DNA of 64,000 nucleotides, taken from the NCBI RefSeq assembly GCF_001558695.1, contig NZ_LNTU01000001.1, positions 1,356,001 to 1,420,000 of the forward strand, read 5' to 3'. The position numbers and the translations under genes are program-made. Shown one piece after another: positions 45,536 to 54,878 of the stretch (position 1 is the stretch's first letter; each line of letters opens with the position of its first letter). The notes beneath the pieces were generated by a model. The model was not told where the DNA came from and did no database searches. It worked only from the letters and a program-made list of their open reading frames with translations. The stretch is from Paramesorhizobium deserti. GTDB lineage: Bacteria > Pseudomonadota > Alphaproteobacteria > Rhizobiales > Rhizobiaceae.

Positions 45536-46429
45536 TCACGGGGCTTTTTTCGATTTTTCCGTCTCGGCGAGAGCCGCGGCGAGCGACGTCTTGGCGGAGC
45601 CGGGTTTGAGCGGCTGCTGCTGCGAGGCATGCGGCGCCCAGCCCGACATCCAGATGATGGAGAAGGTGGCGCGGATGCGGCCATCTGGATCGCTGAAGCG
45701 TTCGGCATAGATTTCGGCGGCACGTAGGAAAAAATGACGCGGCACCGGCCTGCGCGAACGGCCGAGGAGGCTGTTCTGCATGCCCATGGCGCGCAGATCA
45801 GCGATCAGCGCGAACATATTGTCATAGCGCACGGTAAAACTCTCGACATCGGTAACGGGCAGGGCAAAGCCTGCCCGCTGCAAGAGGCCGCCTACATCGC
45901 GTATATCGGCGAAGGGGGCAACGCGAGGCGAGGCGCCGCCGGTCAGTTCGGCTTCCGCCGCAAGCAGGCTTTCGCGTAATTCGCCGAGCGTGCCGCCGCC
46001 GGCCATGGTGCCGAGAAACAGCCCATCGGGTTTCAAGGCATGACGGATCTGGAAAAGCGCGCCGGGCGTGTCGTTGGTCAGTTGCAGCGAGAGGAGTGAG
46101 ACGATCAGATCGACGCTTGCAGGCCCGAGCGACAGGGCTTCGTCATCGGCGACGATGGCTGGAAAGGGGCCGTGCAGAAAGGCCGTATCCTGCTCGATGC
46201 GGATTATCTCATCCGCCTTTCCGGAGCGCGCGATGGCCTCTGCGGCAAGGCCCGTATGACCGCCGAGGTCGACGGCGACGGGGAAGCGGCGCTCGACCGT
46301 TGCAAGACGATCTTCGAGGTCGTCGGCCGCCCGCGCCAGCAGGAAATCCGTTCCGGGGGCGAATTTCGCCATGGCGCGCCGGCGATGCGCCTGAATCAGC
46401 GAGCGGTCGAACAGCCCGTTTTCCTGCAT
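45536..46429 (-). CDS. Class I SAM-dependent methyltransferase (BioC/NDUFAF5-like)
   Basis: A 297-residue protein related to BioC and to the mitochondrial complex I assembly factor NDUFAF5. The start MQENGLFDRSLIQAHRRRAMAKF is typical of that group. The SAM motif is VDLGGHTGLAAEAIA, with LSLLSLQLTNDTPGALFQIRHALKPDGLFLGTMAGGGTL forming motifs II-III; note that motif I has GGHTG instead of the usual GCGTG. Which reaction it performs is unknown; a role in respiratory complex I maturation is possible. It is divergent from comF, with 101 bases between starts. Confidence 0.88.
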   Translation of the reverse strand: MQENGLFDRSLIQAHRRRAMAKFAPGTDFLLARAADDLEDRLATVERRFPVAVDLGGHTGLAAEAIARSGKADEIIRIEQDTAFLHGPFPAIVADDEALSLGPASVDLIVSLLSLQLTNDTPGALFQIRHALKPDGLFLGTMAGGGTLGELRESLLAAEAELTGGASPRVAPFADIRDVGGLLQRAGFALPVTDVESFTVRYDNMFALIADLRAMGMQNSLLGRSRRPVPRHFFLRAAEIYAERFSDPDGRIRATFSIIWMSGWAPHASQQQPLKPGSAKTSLAAALAETEKSKKAP

Positions 46430-46530
46430 GCGATTGCCTGCCTTTTCCTCGTTCGCGCATTCCTGCATGATGCGTGCACGTTACAGCGTGCGTGACGAGC
46501 ACTAAATGCGTCCGAACGGGGGCGATTGCA

Positions 46531-47301
46531 ATGGACGATGGGGGGCAAGGGCGGACGAACGGCGCGCGCGGGATCGCCGCGCGTCTGGCTGCGCAGGTGT
46601 CAGGCCTGCTGTTTCCGCCGCAATGCGCCGGCTGCGGTCGCGAAGTGGCTGATCCGGGAACCGTCTGCGGCCGGTGCTGGTCGCATCTGCGCTTCATCGA
46701 TCGGCCCTATTGTGCGGTGATGGGCACGCCCTTCGCCCATGATCTCGGCGAGAATTTCCTGTCGGCCGAGGCGATCGCCGATCCACCGCCTTTTCGCCGC
46801 GCGCGGGCGGCGGTCATCCATGACGGCATTCCCAGGCGGATGATCGTCGGGCTCAAATATCACGACCAGACCAACCTCGCGCCATGGATGGCGAAATGGA
46901 TGGTGCGCGCCGGCGGCGAGATGATCGCGGATTGCGACGTCATCGTGCCGGTGCCGCTGCATCCGCTTCGCTTCTGGTCACGGCGCTTCAACCAGGCGGC
47001 AGAGCTTGCCCGCGCCGTTGCCCGGATATCGGAGAAGCCGCTTGAACCGGAGGCACTCATCCGCGTCAAGCGTACCCGCCAGCAGGTCGGCCTGCTCGCC
47101 ACGGAACGGCAGCGCAATGTGAGCGGCGCTTTCCGGGTTCCGCAAGGCGAGGAGATCAAGGTCCGGGGCCGAAACATCCTTCTGGTCGATGATGTTTATA
47201 CGACGGGCGCGACAGTGAAGGCGGCAACCAGGGCGCTCATGCGTGCCCGCGCGGCTTCAGTGGATGTGCTTACCTTCAGCCGGGTTCTGCCTGATATGTG
47301 A
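46531..47301 (+). CDS. ComF-family phosphoribosyltransferase-like protein
   Basis: A 256-residue protein with an N-terminal zinc-ribbon (CAGCGREVADPGTVCGRCW) and a phosphoribosyltransferase domain. The PRPP motif ILLVDDVYTTGATV is present. ComF of naturally transformable bacteria is needed to bring DNA into the cytoplasm; in other bacteria, as here, its role is unproven. The start at 46531 gives a normal length. grxC follows 68 bases later. Confidence 0.93.
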   Translation: MDDGGQGRTNGARGIAARLAAQVSGLLFPPQCAGCGREVADPGTVCGRCWSHLRFIDRPYCAVMGTPFAHDLGENFLSAEAIADPPPFRRARAAVIHDGIPRRMIVGLKYHDQTNLAPWMAKWMVRAGGEMIADCDVIVPVPLHPLRFWSRRFNQAAELARAVARISEKPLEPEALIRVKRTRQQVGLLATERQRNVSGAFRVPQGEEIKVRGRNILLVDDVYTTGATVKAATRALMRARAASVDVLTFSRVLPDM

Positions 47302-47369
47302 TGTTAGCCGGGGGCTTCCGGCAAGGGCTGGCGGCGCTTATATAAGCCTAAAGCAATTTGGAGAACTCC

Positions 47370-47636
47370 ATGGTTGATGTGACGATCTATACGCGCCAGA
47401 TGTGCGGCTTCTGCACAGCGGCCAAGCGCCTGCTCGAACAGAAGGGCGCGACCTATACCGAGCATGATGCAACGGTGAAACCCGAATACCGCCAGGAAAT
47501 GATTCAGCGGTCGGGTCGGATGACGTTTCCGCAGGTCTTTGTCGGCGACGTTCACGTCGGCGGTTGCGACGATCTCTATGCGCTGGAGCGCGAAGGCCGC
47601 CTCGACAATCTTCTGAATACAGGTGAACTGGTTTAA
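47370..47636 (+). CDS. grxC: Glutaredoxin 3
   Basis: An 88-residue dithiol glutaredoxin that uses glutathione to reduce disulfides. The active site is CGFC (Cys12 and Cys15) in place of the CPYC of E. coli Grx3; glutathione-binding residues TFPQVFVGDVHVGGCDDL are conserved. The start at 47370 follows TTGGAG. It is followed 12 bases later by the nitrilase-family amidase gene, so the two are co-transcribed. Confidence 0.95.
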   Translation: MVDVTIYTRQMCGFCTAAKRLLEQKGATYTEHDATVKPEYRQEMIQRSGRMTFPQVFVGDVHVGGCDDLYALEREGRLDNLLNTGELV

Positions 47637-47648
47637 GGAATTGACGTC

Positions 47649-48533
47649 ATGAGCATTTTCCGCGCCGCCGCCATCCAGATGCGCTCGGGGACCGACCCGC
47701 AGGCCAATATCGCCGTTCTCGAACGCCTCGTCGGCGAGGCCGCCGCAAAGGGTGCGGTCTATGTGCAGACGCCCGAGATGACCGGCGCGGTTCAGCGCAG
47801 CCGCGAAGGGCTTGCTGCCGTGCTGCGCGACGAGGAAAATGATCTCGTCGTCCGGGCGGCGTCGCGGCTCGCGGCGCAGCATGGCATTCATCTGCATATC
47901 GGCTCGACGGCGATCGCGGTCGAGGGCGGCAAGATCGCCAACCGCGCCTTTCTGCTCGGCCCAGACGGGAAGAAGATCGCTTCTTACGATAAGATCCACA
48001 TGTTCGACGTCGATCTCGACAATGGCGAGAGCTGGCGGGAATCAGCGGTCTATGCGGCGGGCAATGACACGGTCATTGCCGATCTGCCCTTTGGGCGGAT
48101 GGGACTTGCGATCTGCTACGACATTCGCTTTCCGCAGCTTTTCCGGGCGCAGGCGGAGGTGGGCGCCTCGGTCCTGACGGCGCCGGCCGCCTTCACCCGG
48201 CAGACGGGCGAGGCGCACTGGCATGTCCTGCAGCGCGCCCGCGCCATAGAAAACGGCGCATTCGTGATCTCCGCCGCGCAGGGCGGGCTGCACGAGGACG
48301 GGCGCGAAACTTACGGTCATTCGCTGATCGTCTCCCCATGGGGCGAGGTTCTTGCCGAGGCCGATCATGACGAGCCGGCAGTAATCGTCGCCGATATCGA
48401 TACGGCGGAGAGCGCGGCGGCGCGGCGCAAGGTGCCCAACCTCAAAAATGCACGCCCCTTCGGCGTTCGTGTCGCGGGCGGCGAGGCAGCTCCGAAGGCA
48501 GGCGAAAAGAAGGAGAGTATCGCGGCGTCATGA
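47649..48533 (+). CDS. Carbon-nitrogen hydrolase (Nit/omega-amidase-like)
   Basis: A 294-residue member of the nitrilase superfamily. The catalytic triad is intact: Glu43 in VQTPEM, Lys115 in YDKIHMFDV, and Cys156 in AICYDIRFP. Close relatives of this type (Nit1) deaminate damaged glutathione, which would fit its place directly after grxC; this is an inference. The stop overlaps the start of DUF1178 by four bases. Confidence 0.93.
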   Translation: MSIFRAAAIQMRSGTDPQANIAVLERLVGEAAAKGAVYVQTPEMTGAVQRSREGLAAVLRDEENDLVVRAASRLAAQHGIHLHIGSTAIAVEGGKIANRAFLLGPDGKKIASYDKIHMFDVDLDNGESWRESAVYAAGNDTVIADLPFGRMGLAICYDIRFPQLFRAQAEVGASVLTAPAAFTRQTGEAHWHVLQRARAIENGAFVISAAQGGLHEDGRETYGHSLIVSPWGEVLAEADHDEPAVIVADIDTAESAAARRKVPNLKNARPFGVRVAGGEAAPKAGEKKESIAAS

Positions 48534-48955
48534 TCCACTTCACGCTTCTTTGCGATCAGGAACACGAGTTCGAGGGCTGGTTCCGCAACAACGAGGATTA
48601 TGAGAGCCAGACGGCGCGCAATCTCGTCTCCTGTCCGGTATGCGGTTCGCCGAAGGTCGGCAAGGCGCTGATGGCGCCCTCCGTCTCGACTTCGCGAACG
48701 AAGGAGAAGATCGCCGTCGGCATGGGCGAGGCTGAGCGCAAACTCATCGAGCAGATGCGCGAATTGAGCCAGAAGGTGCGCGAGAACGCCGATTACGTCG
48801 GCGACAAATTCGCCGAGGAGGCGCGCAAGATCCATTTCGGCGAAACCGATCCCCGCGGCATCTATGGCGAGGCGACACGAGAGGAAGTGACGTCGCTGGT
48901 CGAAGACGGCGTCGAGATCATGCCGCTGCCGGTTTTTCCGGAGGATAGGAATTAG
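48530..48955 (+). CDS. DUF1178-family protein
   Basis: A 141-residue protein of the DUF1178 family. The start MIHFTLLCDQEHEFEGWFRNNEDYESQ and the Cys pair in SCPVCGS suggest a small zinc-ribbon. A helical, charged stretch follows (about 60-100). The function is unknown. Its ATG overlaps the amidase stop (ATGA). The stop codon TAG directly adjoins the left end of the octamer repeat locus 3. Confidence 0.92.
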   Translation: MIHFTLLCDQEHEFEGWFRNNEDYESQTARNLVSCPVCGSPKVGKALMAPSVSTSRTKEKIAVGMGEAERKLIEQMRELSQKVRENADYVGDKFAEEARKIHFGETDPRGIYGEATREEVTSLVEDGVEIMPLPVFPEDRN

Positions 48956-49070
48956 GGGGTAAGGGAATAGGGGAATAGGATAGACCTTCTCAAAGGAATC
49001 AGGTCCGTTTCCCTTACTCCCTTACTCCCTTACTCCCTTACTCCCTTACTCCCTTACTCCCTTACTCCCT
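48953..49070. repeat. CTTACTCC octamer repeat locus 3 (seven units)
   Basis: Seven tandem CTTACTCC units lie at 49013-49068. On the left, 48953-48979 contains degenerate complementary units (TAGGGGGTAAGGGAATAGG). The two genes flanking it are convergent: DUF1178 ends in the left end (TAG followed by GGGG) and ubiG ends inside the right array (AGG GAG TAA). Confidence 0.85.
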
Positions 49071-49811
49071 TATTTTCCGCGCCAGCACCATGTAGTTGAC
49101 GTCCATATCCCGTGAGCGGTTCCAGCTATCCGTCAGCGGGTTATAGGTCACGCCCTGGCGATCGATGATCTTCAGGCCGGCTGAGTTGAGAGCCTTTTCC
49201 AGCTCTTCCGGGCGCACCAGCTTCTCATATTGATGTGTGCCGCGCGGCAGCCAGCGCAGGACATATTCCGCGCCAATGATCGCCAGCCCCAGCGCCTTCA
49301 GCGTGCGGTTTATCGTGGCGACGAACATCAGTCCGTCAGGCTTCACCATCTCACCGCAAGCGGAAAGGAAGAGATCGACATTGGCGACATGCTCGACCAC
49401 CTCCATGTTTAGGACGACATCGAACTTCTCACCAGCCTCCGCCAGCGCCTCCGCCGTGGTGGCGCGGTAATCGATGTCGAGCCCTGTTTCGGCTGCATGG
49501 ATTTTCGCCACCTCGATATTGGTCTCGGAGGCATCCGCCCCGACGACTGTCGCGCCCAGCCGCGCCATCGGCTCGCAGAGCAGGCCGCCGCCGCAGCCTA
49601 TATCGAGCAGACGCAGCCCTTCCAGCGGGCGGGGAGCCAGCGGATCGCGCCCGAAGGCGGCGCAGATCTCCTCCTTGATATAGGTGAGGCGCGTCGGATT
49701 GAACTTGTGCAGCGGCCGGAACTTTCCCTCAGGATTCCACCATTCGGCGGCGATCCGCGAGAAGCGCTCGACTTCGGCGGAATCAATGGTGGTGCGGGCG
49801 GTCTCGGCCAT
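49062..49811 (-). CDS. ubiG: Ubiquinone biosynthesis O-methyltransferase
   Basis: A 249-residue SAM-dependent enzyme that performs both O-methylations in ubiquinone synthesis. SAM motif I is [19 protein letters not shown], followed by [14 protein letters not shown] and [14 protein letters not shown]. The N-terminal [25 protein letters not shown] is characteristic of UbiG. A strong AGGAAGGAAA site precedes the ATG. The last two residues and the stop codon come from the tandem octamer repeat. It is divergent from lysC. Confidence 0.96.
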   Translation of the reverse strand: MAETARTTIDSAEVERFSRIAAEWWNPEGKFRPLHKFNPTRLTYIKEEICAAFGRDPLAPRPLEGLRLLDIGCGGGLLCEPMARLGATVVGADASETNIEVAKIHAAETGLDIDYRATTAEALAEAGEKFDVVLNMEVVEHVANVDLFLSACGEMVKPDGLMFVATINRTLKALGLAIIGAEYVLRWLPRGTHQYEKLVRPEELEKALNSAGLKIIDRQGVTYNPLTDSWNRSRDMDVNYMVLARKIRE

Positions 49812-49976
49812 GGCGATTTCCTTCCTGTCATTCGTGGAGTCGGCTGCGCTCGCGGCAAAGTCAAGCCGTCTGCTTGCGGTTTCTTCGCATTTTGGCTATG
49901 TGACGCGCGGTTCCTCTGCCGGGCAATCTGGCAGAGAATGGTAGCAATTCTCAAGCCTCTCGGGACAAATCCTAAA

Positions 49977-51230
49977 ATGGCGCGCATCGTGATGAAATTC
50001 GGCGGCACCTCGGTGGCCGATATCGACCGCATCAGGAATGTGGCGCGTCACGTCAAACGCGAGGTCGAGGCGGGCAACGAGGTGGCCGTCGTCGTCTCGG
50101 CGATGGCGGGCAAGACCAACGAGCTCGTCGCCTGGACGCGGACCGCATCGCCGATGCACGACGCGCGCGAATATGACGCCGTGGTTGCCTCGGGCGAGCA
50201 GGTGACGGCGGGGCTGCTCGCGATCGTCCTGCAATCGATGGGCATTCACGCTCGTTCCTGGCAGGGCTGGCAGATACCGATCCGCACCGACAATGCACAT
50301 GGCGCGGCGCGCATCACCGATATCGACGGCTCTTTCCTGGTGAAGCGTTTCGGCGAGGGGCAGGTGGCTGTCATCGCCGGCTTCCAGGGGCTCGGGCCCG
50401 ACAACCGCATCGCGACGCTGGGGCGCGGCGGTTCGGACACCAGCGCGGTGGCGATCGCGGCGGCGATCGGGGCGGATCGCTGCGATATCTACACGGATGT
50501 CGACGGCGTCTACACCACCGATCCGCGCGTCGAACCAAAGGCGCGCCGCCTCGCCAGGATATCCTTCGAGGAAATGCTGGAGATGGCGTCGCTCGGCGCC
50601 AAGGTGCTGCAGGTTCGCTCCGTCGAGCTTGCCATGGTACACAAGGTGCGCACGTTTGTGCGCTCCAGTTTCGAGGACCCCGATGCGCCGGGCATGGGTG
50701 ATCCGATCAATCCGCCCGGAACGCTCATTTGCGACGAGGAAGAAATCGTGGAACAGCAGGTCGTCACCGGTATCGCCTATGCGAAGGACGAAGCGCAGAT
50801 CTCGCTGAGACGGGTTGCCGACAGGCCGGGCGTATCGGCGGCGATTTTCGGGCCGCTGGCCGAGTCGCACATCAATGTCGACATGATCGTGCAGAACGTC
50901 TCCGAGGACGGCTCGAAGACGGACATGACCTTCACCGTGCCGACCGGCGATCTCGACAAGGCGGTCGCCGTTCTGGAAAAAGTGAAGCCGGAAGTCGGTT
51001 TCGATGCGATCCAGTCGGAAGCGGGGCTCGTCAAGGTTTCGGTCATCGGTATCGGCATGCGCAGCCATGCGGGCGTGGCGGCCACCGCCTTCCGGGCGCT
51101 TGCTGATAAAGGCATCAACATCCGCGCCATCACCACGTCGGAAATCAAGATCTCGATCCTCATCGACGGCCCCTATGCGGAGCTCGCCGTCCGTACGCTC
51201 CACTCGGTATACGGGCTCGACAAACATTAA
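49977..51230 (+). CDS. lysC: Aspartate kinase
   Basis: A 417-residue enzyme that phosphorylates aspartate, the first step to lysine, threonine, methionine and diaminopimelate. The kinase domain starts with KFGGTSVADIDRI and contains TLGRGGSDTSAVAIA and TDVDGVYTTDPR. Two C-terminal ACT domains (about 265-417) bind lysine or threonine for feedback control. I chose MARIVMKFGGTS at 49977; an ATG 13 codons earlier is possible. asd, the next enzyme, is at about 27 kb. ptsP follows by 139 bases. Confidence 0.96.
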   Translation: MARIVMKFGGTSVADIDRIRNVARHVKREVEAGNEVAVVVSAMAGKTNELVAWTRTASPMHDAREYDAVVASGEQVTAGLLAIVLQSMGIHARSWQGWQIPIRTDNAHGAARITDIDGSFLVKRFGEGQVAVIAGFQGLGPDNRIATLGRGGSDTSAVAIAAAIGADRCDIYTDVDGVYTTDPRVEPKARRLARISFEEMLEMASLGAKVLQVRSVELAMVHKVRTFVRSSFEDPDAPGMGDPINPPGTLICDEEEIVEQQVVTGIAYAKDEAQISLRRVADRPGVSAAIFGPLAESHINVDMIVQNVSEDGSKTDMTFTVPTGDLDKAVAVLEKVKPEVGFDAIQSEAGLVKVSVIGIGMRSHAGVAATAFRALADKGINIRAITTSEIKISILIDGPYAELAVRTLHSVYGLDKH

Positions 51231-51369
51231 TGCACGCGCGGGACTTAAAGCCCTAGACGCATGCAATAAAAATGCCCACAAAGGATGAGCCGGAACGTGT
51301 TCCGGCTCTGGCTAGAATCGTTCGACCGCTGTCCGCGGGTCGGCGGCATGAAGGAGCAATCGACTGTCC

Positions 51370-53640
51370 ATGCGTGAGCTGACCACTGGTCCCCGCGTCC
51401 TGCTCAGGCGTCTGCGCGAATTGATGGCGGAGCCGCTCGAGCCGCAGGAGCGGCTCGACCGGATCGTGCGCGAGATCGCGCAGAACATGGTCGCTGAAGT
51501 CTGCTCCTTCTACGTGCTGCGCTCCGACGGCGTACTTGAACTCTATGCCACGGAAGGCCTCAACCCGCAGGCAGTGCATCTGGCGCAATTGCGTCTCGGC
51601 CAGGGTCTGGTCGGCACCATCGCGGCCAGCGCGCGGCCGCTTAACCTGACCGATGCGCAGACGCATCCGGCCTTCACCTATCTGCCGGAGACGGGCGAGG
51701 AGGTCTATAATTCCTTCCTCGGCGTGCCAATCCTGCGCGCCGGCCGCACGCTTGGCGTGCTCGTCGTGCAGAACCGCACCAAGCGGGCCTATCGCGACGA
51801 CGAGCTGGAGGCGCTCGAAACCACTGCCATGGTTCTGGCCGAAATGATCGCTACGGGTGACCTCACCAGGCTGACGAGGCCTGGCGTCGAACTCGATCTT
51901 GGCAGGCCGATGAGTTTTTCCGGCATTTCGCTCAATGATGGCGTCGGTCTCGGCCATGTCGTGCTGCACGAGCCGCGCATCGTCGTCACTAATCTCTTCA
52001 ACGAGGATTCGCAGCGCGAGCTGGACCGGTTGCAGGAGGCAATCGGTTCACTGCGCATCTCGATCGATGACATGCTGTCGCGCCGCGACGTGGCGGTGGA
52101 GGGCGAGCACCGCGCCGTGCTCGAGGCCTATCGCATGTTCGCGCATGACCGCGGCTGGGTGCGGCGCCTGGAGGAAGCCATCCTCAACGGTCTGACGGCG
52201 GAAGCGGCGGTGGAGAAGGTGCAGAGCGACACCCGTGCGCGCATGATGCATCTGACCGATCCCTATATGCGCGAACGCCTGAGCGATTTCGACGATCTCG
52301 CCAACCGGCTCTTACGCCAGCTGATGGGACGCGACATCAAGACGGTGGCCGAATCGTTGGTCAAGGATGCGATCATCATCGCCCGTTCGATGGGCGCGGC
52401 GGAACTTCTCGATTATCCGCGCGAGCGGCTGCGCGGCCTGGTGCTGGAAGACGGGGCGCCGACGAGCCATGTGGTCATCGTCGCCCGGGCCATGGGCATT
52501 CCGGTCGTGGGGCAGGTCAAGGGCGTCGTCTCCATGGCGGAGAACAATGACGCGGCGATTGTCGACGGCGACGACGGCAAGGTGCATCTGCGCCCACAGT
52601 CGGACATCGAATCGGCTTATGCGGAGAAGGTGCGCTTCCGGGCCAAGCGGCAGGCGCTCTACCGCGAATTGCGCGACAAGCCGGCGATCACCAGGGACGG
52701 CGTCGAAGTCTCGCTTCTGATGAATGCAGGGCTTCTGGTCGATCTGCCGCAACTGGCCGAATCGGGCGCGGCCGGTATCGGCCTCTTCCGCACCGAGCTG
52801 CAGTTCATGGTTGCCTCGACCTTCCCGCGCGCCGAGCAGCAGGAGCGTCTCTACCGTTCGGTGCTGGATGCCGCCGGCGACCGTCCGGTGACCTTCCGCA
52901 CGCTCGATATCGGCGGGGACAAGGTGCTGCCTTATTTCCGCAATTCGGGTCCCGAGGAAAACCCGGCGATGGGTTGGCGCGCGATCCGTCTGACGCTCGA
53001 CCGTCCCGGCCTGCTGCGCACGCAGCTCAGGGCGCTCTTGAAGGCTGCCGGTGGGCGTGAATTGCGCATGATGCTGCCGATGGTGACCGAGGTTGCCGAA
53101 ATCCGCGCCGCACGCGATATCATCGAGCGCGAGGTGCGGCATCTCTCGCGTTTCGCCTACAGCCTGCCGACGCGCCTGCAACTCGGAGCGATGATCGAGG
53201 TACCGTCGCTGCTCTGGCAGCTCGACGAGTTGATGTCGGTGGTGGATTTCGTCTCGGTCGGATCGAACGATCTTTTCCAGTTCATCATGGCGGTGGATCG
53301 CGGCAATTCGATCATCTCCAACCGCTTCGATCAGCTGTCGCCGCCGTTCCTGCGGGTGCTCCGGCAGATCGTCGAAGCGGGCGAGCGTAACGGTACGCCG
53401 GTGACGCTGTGCGGCGAAATGGCCGGCAGGCCTCTGACCGCCATGACGTTGATCGGCCTCGGCTTCAGGCATATATCGATGTCGCCAGCCGCAGTCGGCC
53501 CGGTGAAGGCCATGCTCGGCGCGCTCGATGCGACAAGGCTCAACGGGCTTCTTCTCGAGGCGCTCAACAAGCCGAACGGCTCTCACTCTTTACGCGAAGT
53601 CCTGACGGGCTTTGCCGAAGATAGCGGCATACCGCTGTAG
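51370..53640 (+). CDS. ptsP: Enzyme I-Ntr, phosphoenolpyruvate-protein phosphotransferase PtsP
   Basis: A 756-residue first component of the nitrogen PTS, which passes phosphate from PEP to NPr (PtsO) and on to EIIA-Ntr (PtsN) to regulate nitrogen, potassium and (p)ppGpp responses. Residues about 15-165 are a GAF domain (glutamine sensing in relatives). The HPr-binding domain carries the active His367 in APTSHVVIVAR, and the PEP-binding domain includes GLFRTELQFM, RTLDIGGDKVLPYF and VTLCGEMAGRPL. It lies between lysC and prfA, as usual in rhizobia. Confidence 0.97.
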   Translation: MRELTTGPRVLLRRLRELMAEPLEPQERLDRIVREIAQNMVAEVCSFYVLRSDGVLELYATEGLNPQAVHLAQLRLGQGLVGTIAASARPLNLTDAQTHPAFTYLPETGEEVYNSFLGVPILRAGRTLGVLVVQNRTKRAYRDDELEALETTAMVLAEMIATGDLTRLTRPGVELDLGRPMSFSGISLNDGVGLGHVVLHEPRIVVTNLFNEDSQRELDRLQEAIGSLRISIDDMLSRRDVAVEGEHRAVLEAYRMFAHDRGWVRRLEEAILNGLTAEAAVEKVQSDTRARMMHLTDPYMRERLSDFDDLANRLLRQLMGRDIKTVAESLVKDAIIIARSMGAAELLDYPRERLRGLVLEDGAPTSHVVIVARAMGIPVVGQVKGVVSMAENNDAAIVDGDDGKVHLRPQSDIESAYAEKVRFRAKRQALYRELRDKPAITRDGVEVSLLMNAGLLVDLPQLAESGAAGIGLFRTELQFMVASTFPRAEQQERLYRSVLDAAGDRPVTFRTLDIGGDKVLPYFRNSGPEENPAMGWRAIRLTLDRPGLLRTQLRALLKAAGGRELRMMLPMVTEVAEIRAARDIIEREVRHLSRFAYSLPTRLQLGAMIEVPSLLWQLDELMSVVDFVSVGSNDLFQFIMAVDRGNSIISNRFDQLSPPFLRVLRQIVEAGERNGTPVTLCGEMAGRPLTAMTLIGLGFRHISMSPAAVGPVKAMLGALDATRLNGLLLEALNKPNGSHSLREVLTGFAEDSGIPL

Positions 53641-53680
53641 CTGGGCTGATATTCAGGTGAAGGTTGGCTGTCGTGCCGTC

Positions 53681-53780
53681 ATTCTCGGGCTTGTCCCGAG
53701 AATCTACGACGAGGAAGAGAAAAGCAATTACCGTAGCAACAGATTATGCCGTGGTAGATTCTCGGGACAAGCCCGAGAAT
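53681..53780. repeat. RIME-like palindromic repeat (copy 2, perfect 27-bp arms)
   Basis: The arm ATTCTCGGGCTTGTCCCGAG... (53681-53707) and its exact complement (53754-53780) are 27 bases long with a 46-base spacer. Each arm also folds on itself (CTCGGG/CCCGAG). It shares the CTCGGGCTTG..CCGAG layout with 23214-23337 and lies between ptsP and prfA. Confidence 0.85.
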
Positions 53781-53798
53781 GCCGGCAGAGGGAATTGA

Positions 53799-54878
53799 AT
53801 GATCGCATTGCCGCAGGACCGGATGGACCAACTCCTGAAGCGTTTCTCGCTGATCGAGACGCAGATGGCGGGGAATCCGGATTCCGATACTTATGTAAAA
53901 CTTGCTTCCGAATATGCCGAGCTGGAAGAGGTCGTGACGAAAATCCGCGCGCTCGTCGCTGCGCGTCAGGAAGCGATCGACCTCATTGCCATGCGCGATG
54001 ATTCATCGGTCGATGCCGAGATGCGGGCGCTGGCGACGAGCGAGCTACCTGATGTGGAAGAGCGCATCGAGGCCCTCGAACACGAGGTGCAGATTCTGCT
54101 CCTGCCGAAGGACGCGGCGGACGAAAAGAGCGCCATCCTCGAAATCCGCGCCGGAACTGGCGGCTCGGAGGCAGCGCTCTTTGCAGGCGATCTGTTCCGC
54201 ATGTATGAACGCTATGCTTCGCTCAAGGGCTGGCGCGTGGAGATCGTCTCGGCGAGCGAAGGAGAGGCGGGCGGCTACAAGGAAATCATCGCGACGGTTT
54301 CGGGGCGCGGCGTTTTTTCCAAGCTGAAATTCGAATCAGGCGTGCATCGCGTGCAGCGCGTGCCGGAAACGGAGGCGAGCGGCCGCATCCATACCTCGGC
54401 CGCTACCGTCGCCGTGCTGCCGGAGGCGGAGGATATCGATATCGACATCCGCGCGGAAGATATCCGCGTCGATACGATGCGGGCGTCCGGATCGGGCGGG
54501 CAGCATGTCAATACCACCGATTCAGCGGTGCGCATCACCCATATCCCGACCGGCATCATGGTGGTGCAGGCGGAAAAATCGCAGCACCAGAACAGGGCGC
54601 GGGCCATGCAGATCCTGCGCGCCCGGCTCTTCGACATGGAACGGCAGCGTGCCGACAGCGAGCGCTCGGCGGCGCGGCGCAGCCAGGTCGGCTCGGGCGA
54701 TCGGTCGGAACGCATCCGCACCTATAATTTTCCGCAGGGGCGCGTCACCGATCACCGGATCAATCTGACGCTCTACAAGCTAGACCGGATCATGGAAGGC
54801 GAGCTCGATGAGCTGGTCGATGCGCTGATTTCGGATTATCAGACCGCCCTTCTCGCCGAGATGGGCGAAAACGCCTGA
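53799..54878 (+). CDS. prfA: Peptide chain release factor 1
   Basis: A 359-residue factor that recognises UAA and UAG stop codons and triggers peptide release. The GGQ motif is at residues 233-235 (the same numbering as E. coli RF1), in the conserved [25 protein letters not shown]. The codon-recognition domain precedes it. A AGAGGGA site precedes the ATG. It overlaps prmC by one base (TGATG); PrmC methylates the GGQ Gln. Confidence 0.98.
   Translation: MIALPQDRMDQLLKRFSLIETQMAGNPDSDTYVKLASEYAELEEVVTKIRALVAARQEAIDLIAMRDDSSVDAEMRALATSELPDVEERIEALEHEVQILLLPKDAADEKSAILEIRAGTGGSEAALFAGDLFRMYERYASLKGWRVEIVSASEGEAGGYKEIIATVSGRGVFSKLKFESGVHRVQRVPETEASGRIHTSAATVAVLPEAEDIDIDIRAEDIRVDTMRASGSGGQHVNTTDSAVRITHIPTGIMVVQAEKSQHQNRARAMQILRARLFDMERQRADSERSAARRSQVGSGDRSERIRTYNFPQGRVTDHRINLTLYKLDRIMEGELDELVDALISDYQTALLAEMGENA

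Noticed and set aside
49011..49070. Possible CRISPR array at the tandem repeats
   Set aside because: Units are 8 bases with no spacers between them and there are no cas genes nearby; this is a simple tandem repeat.
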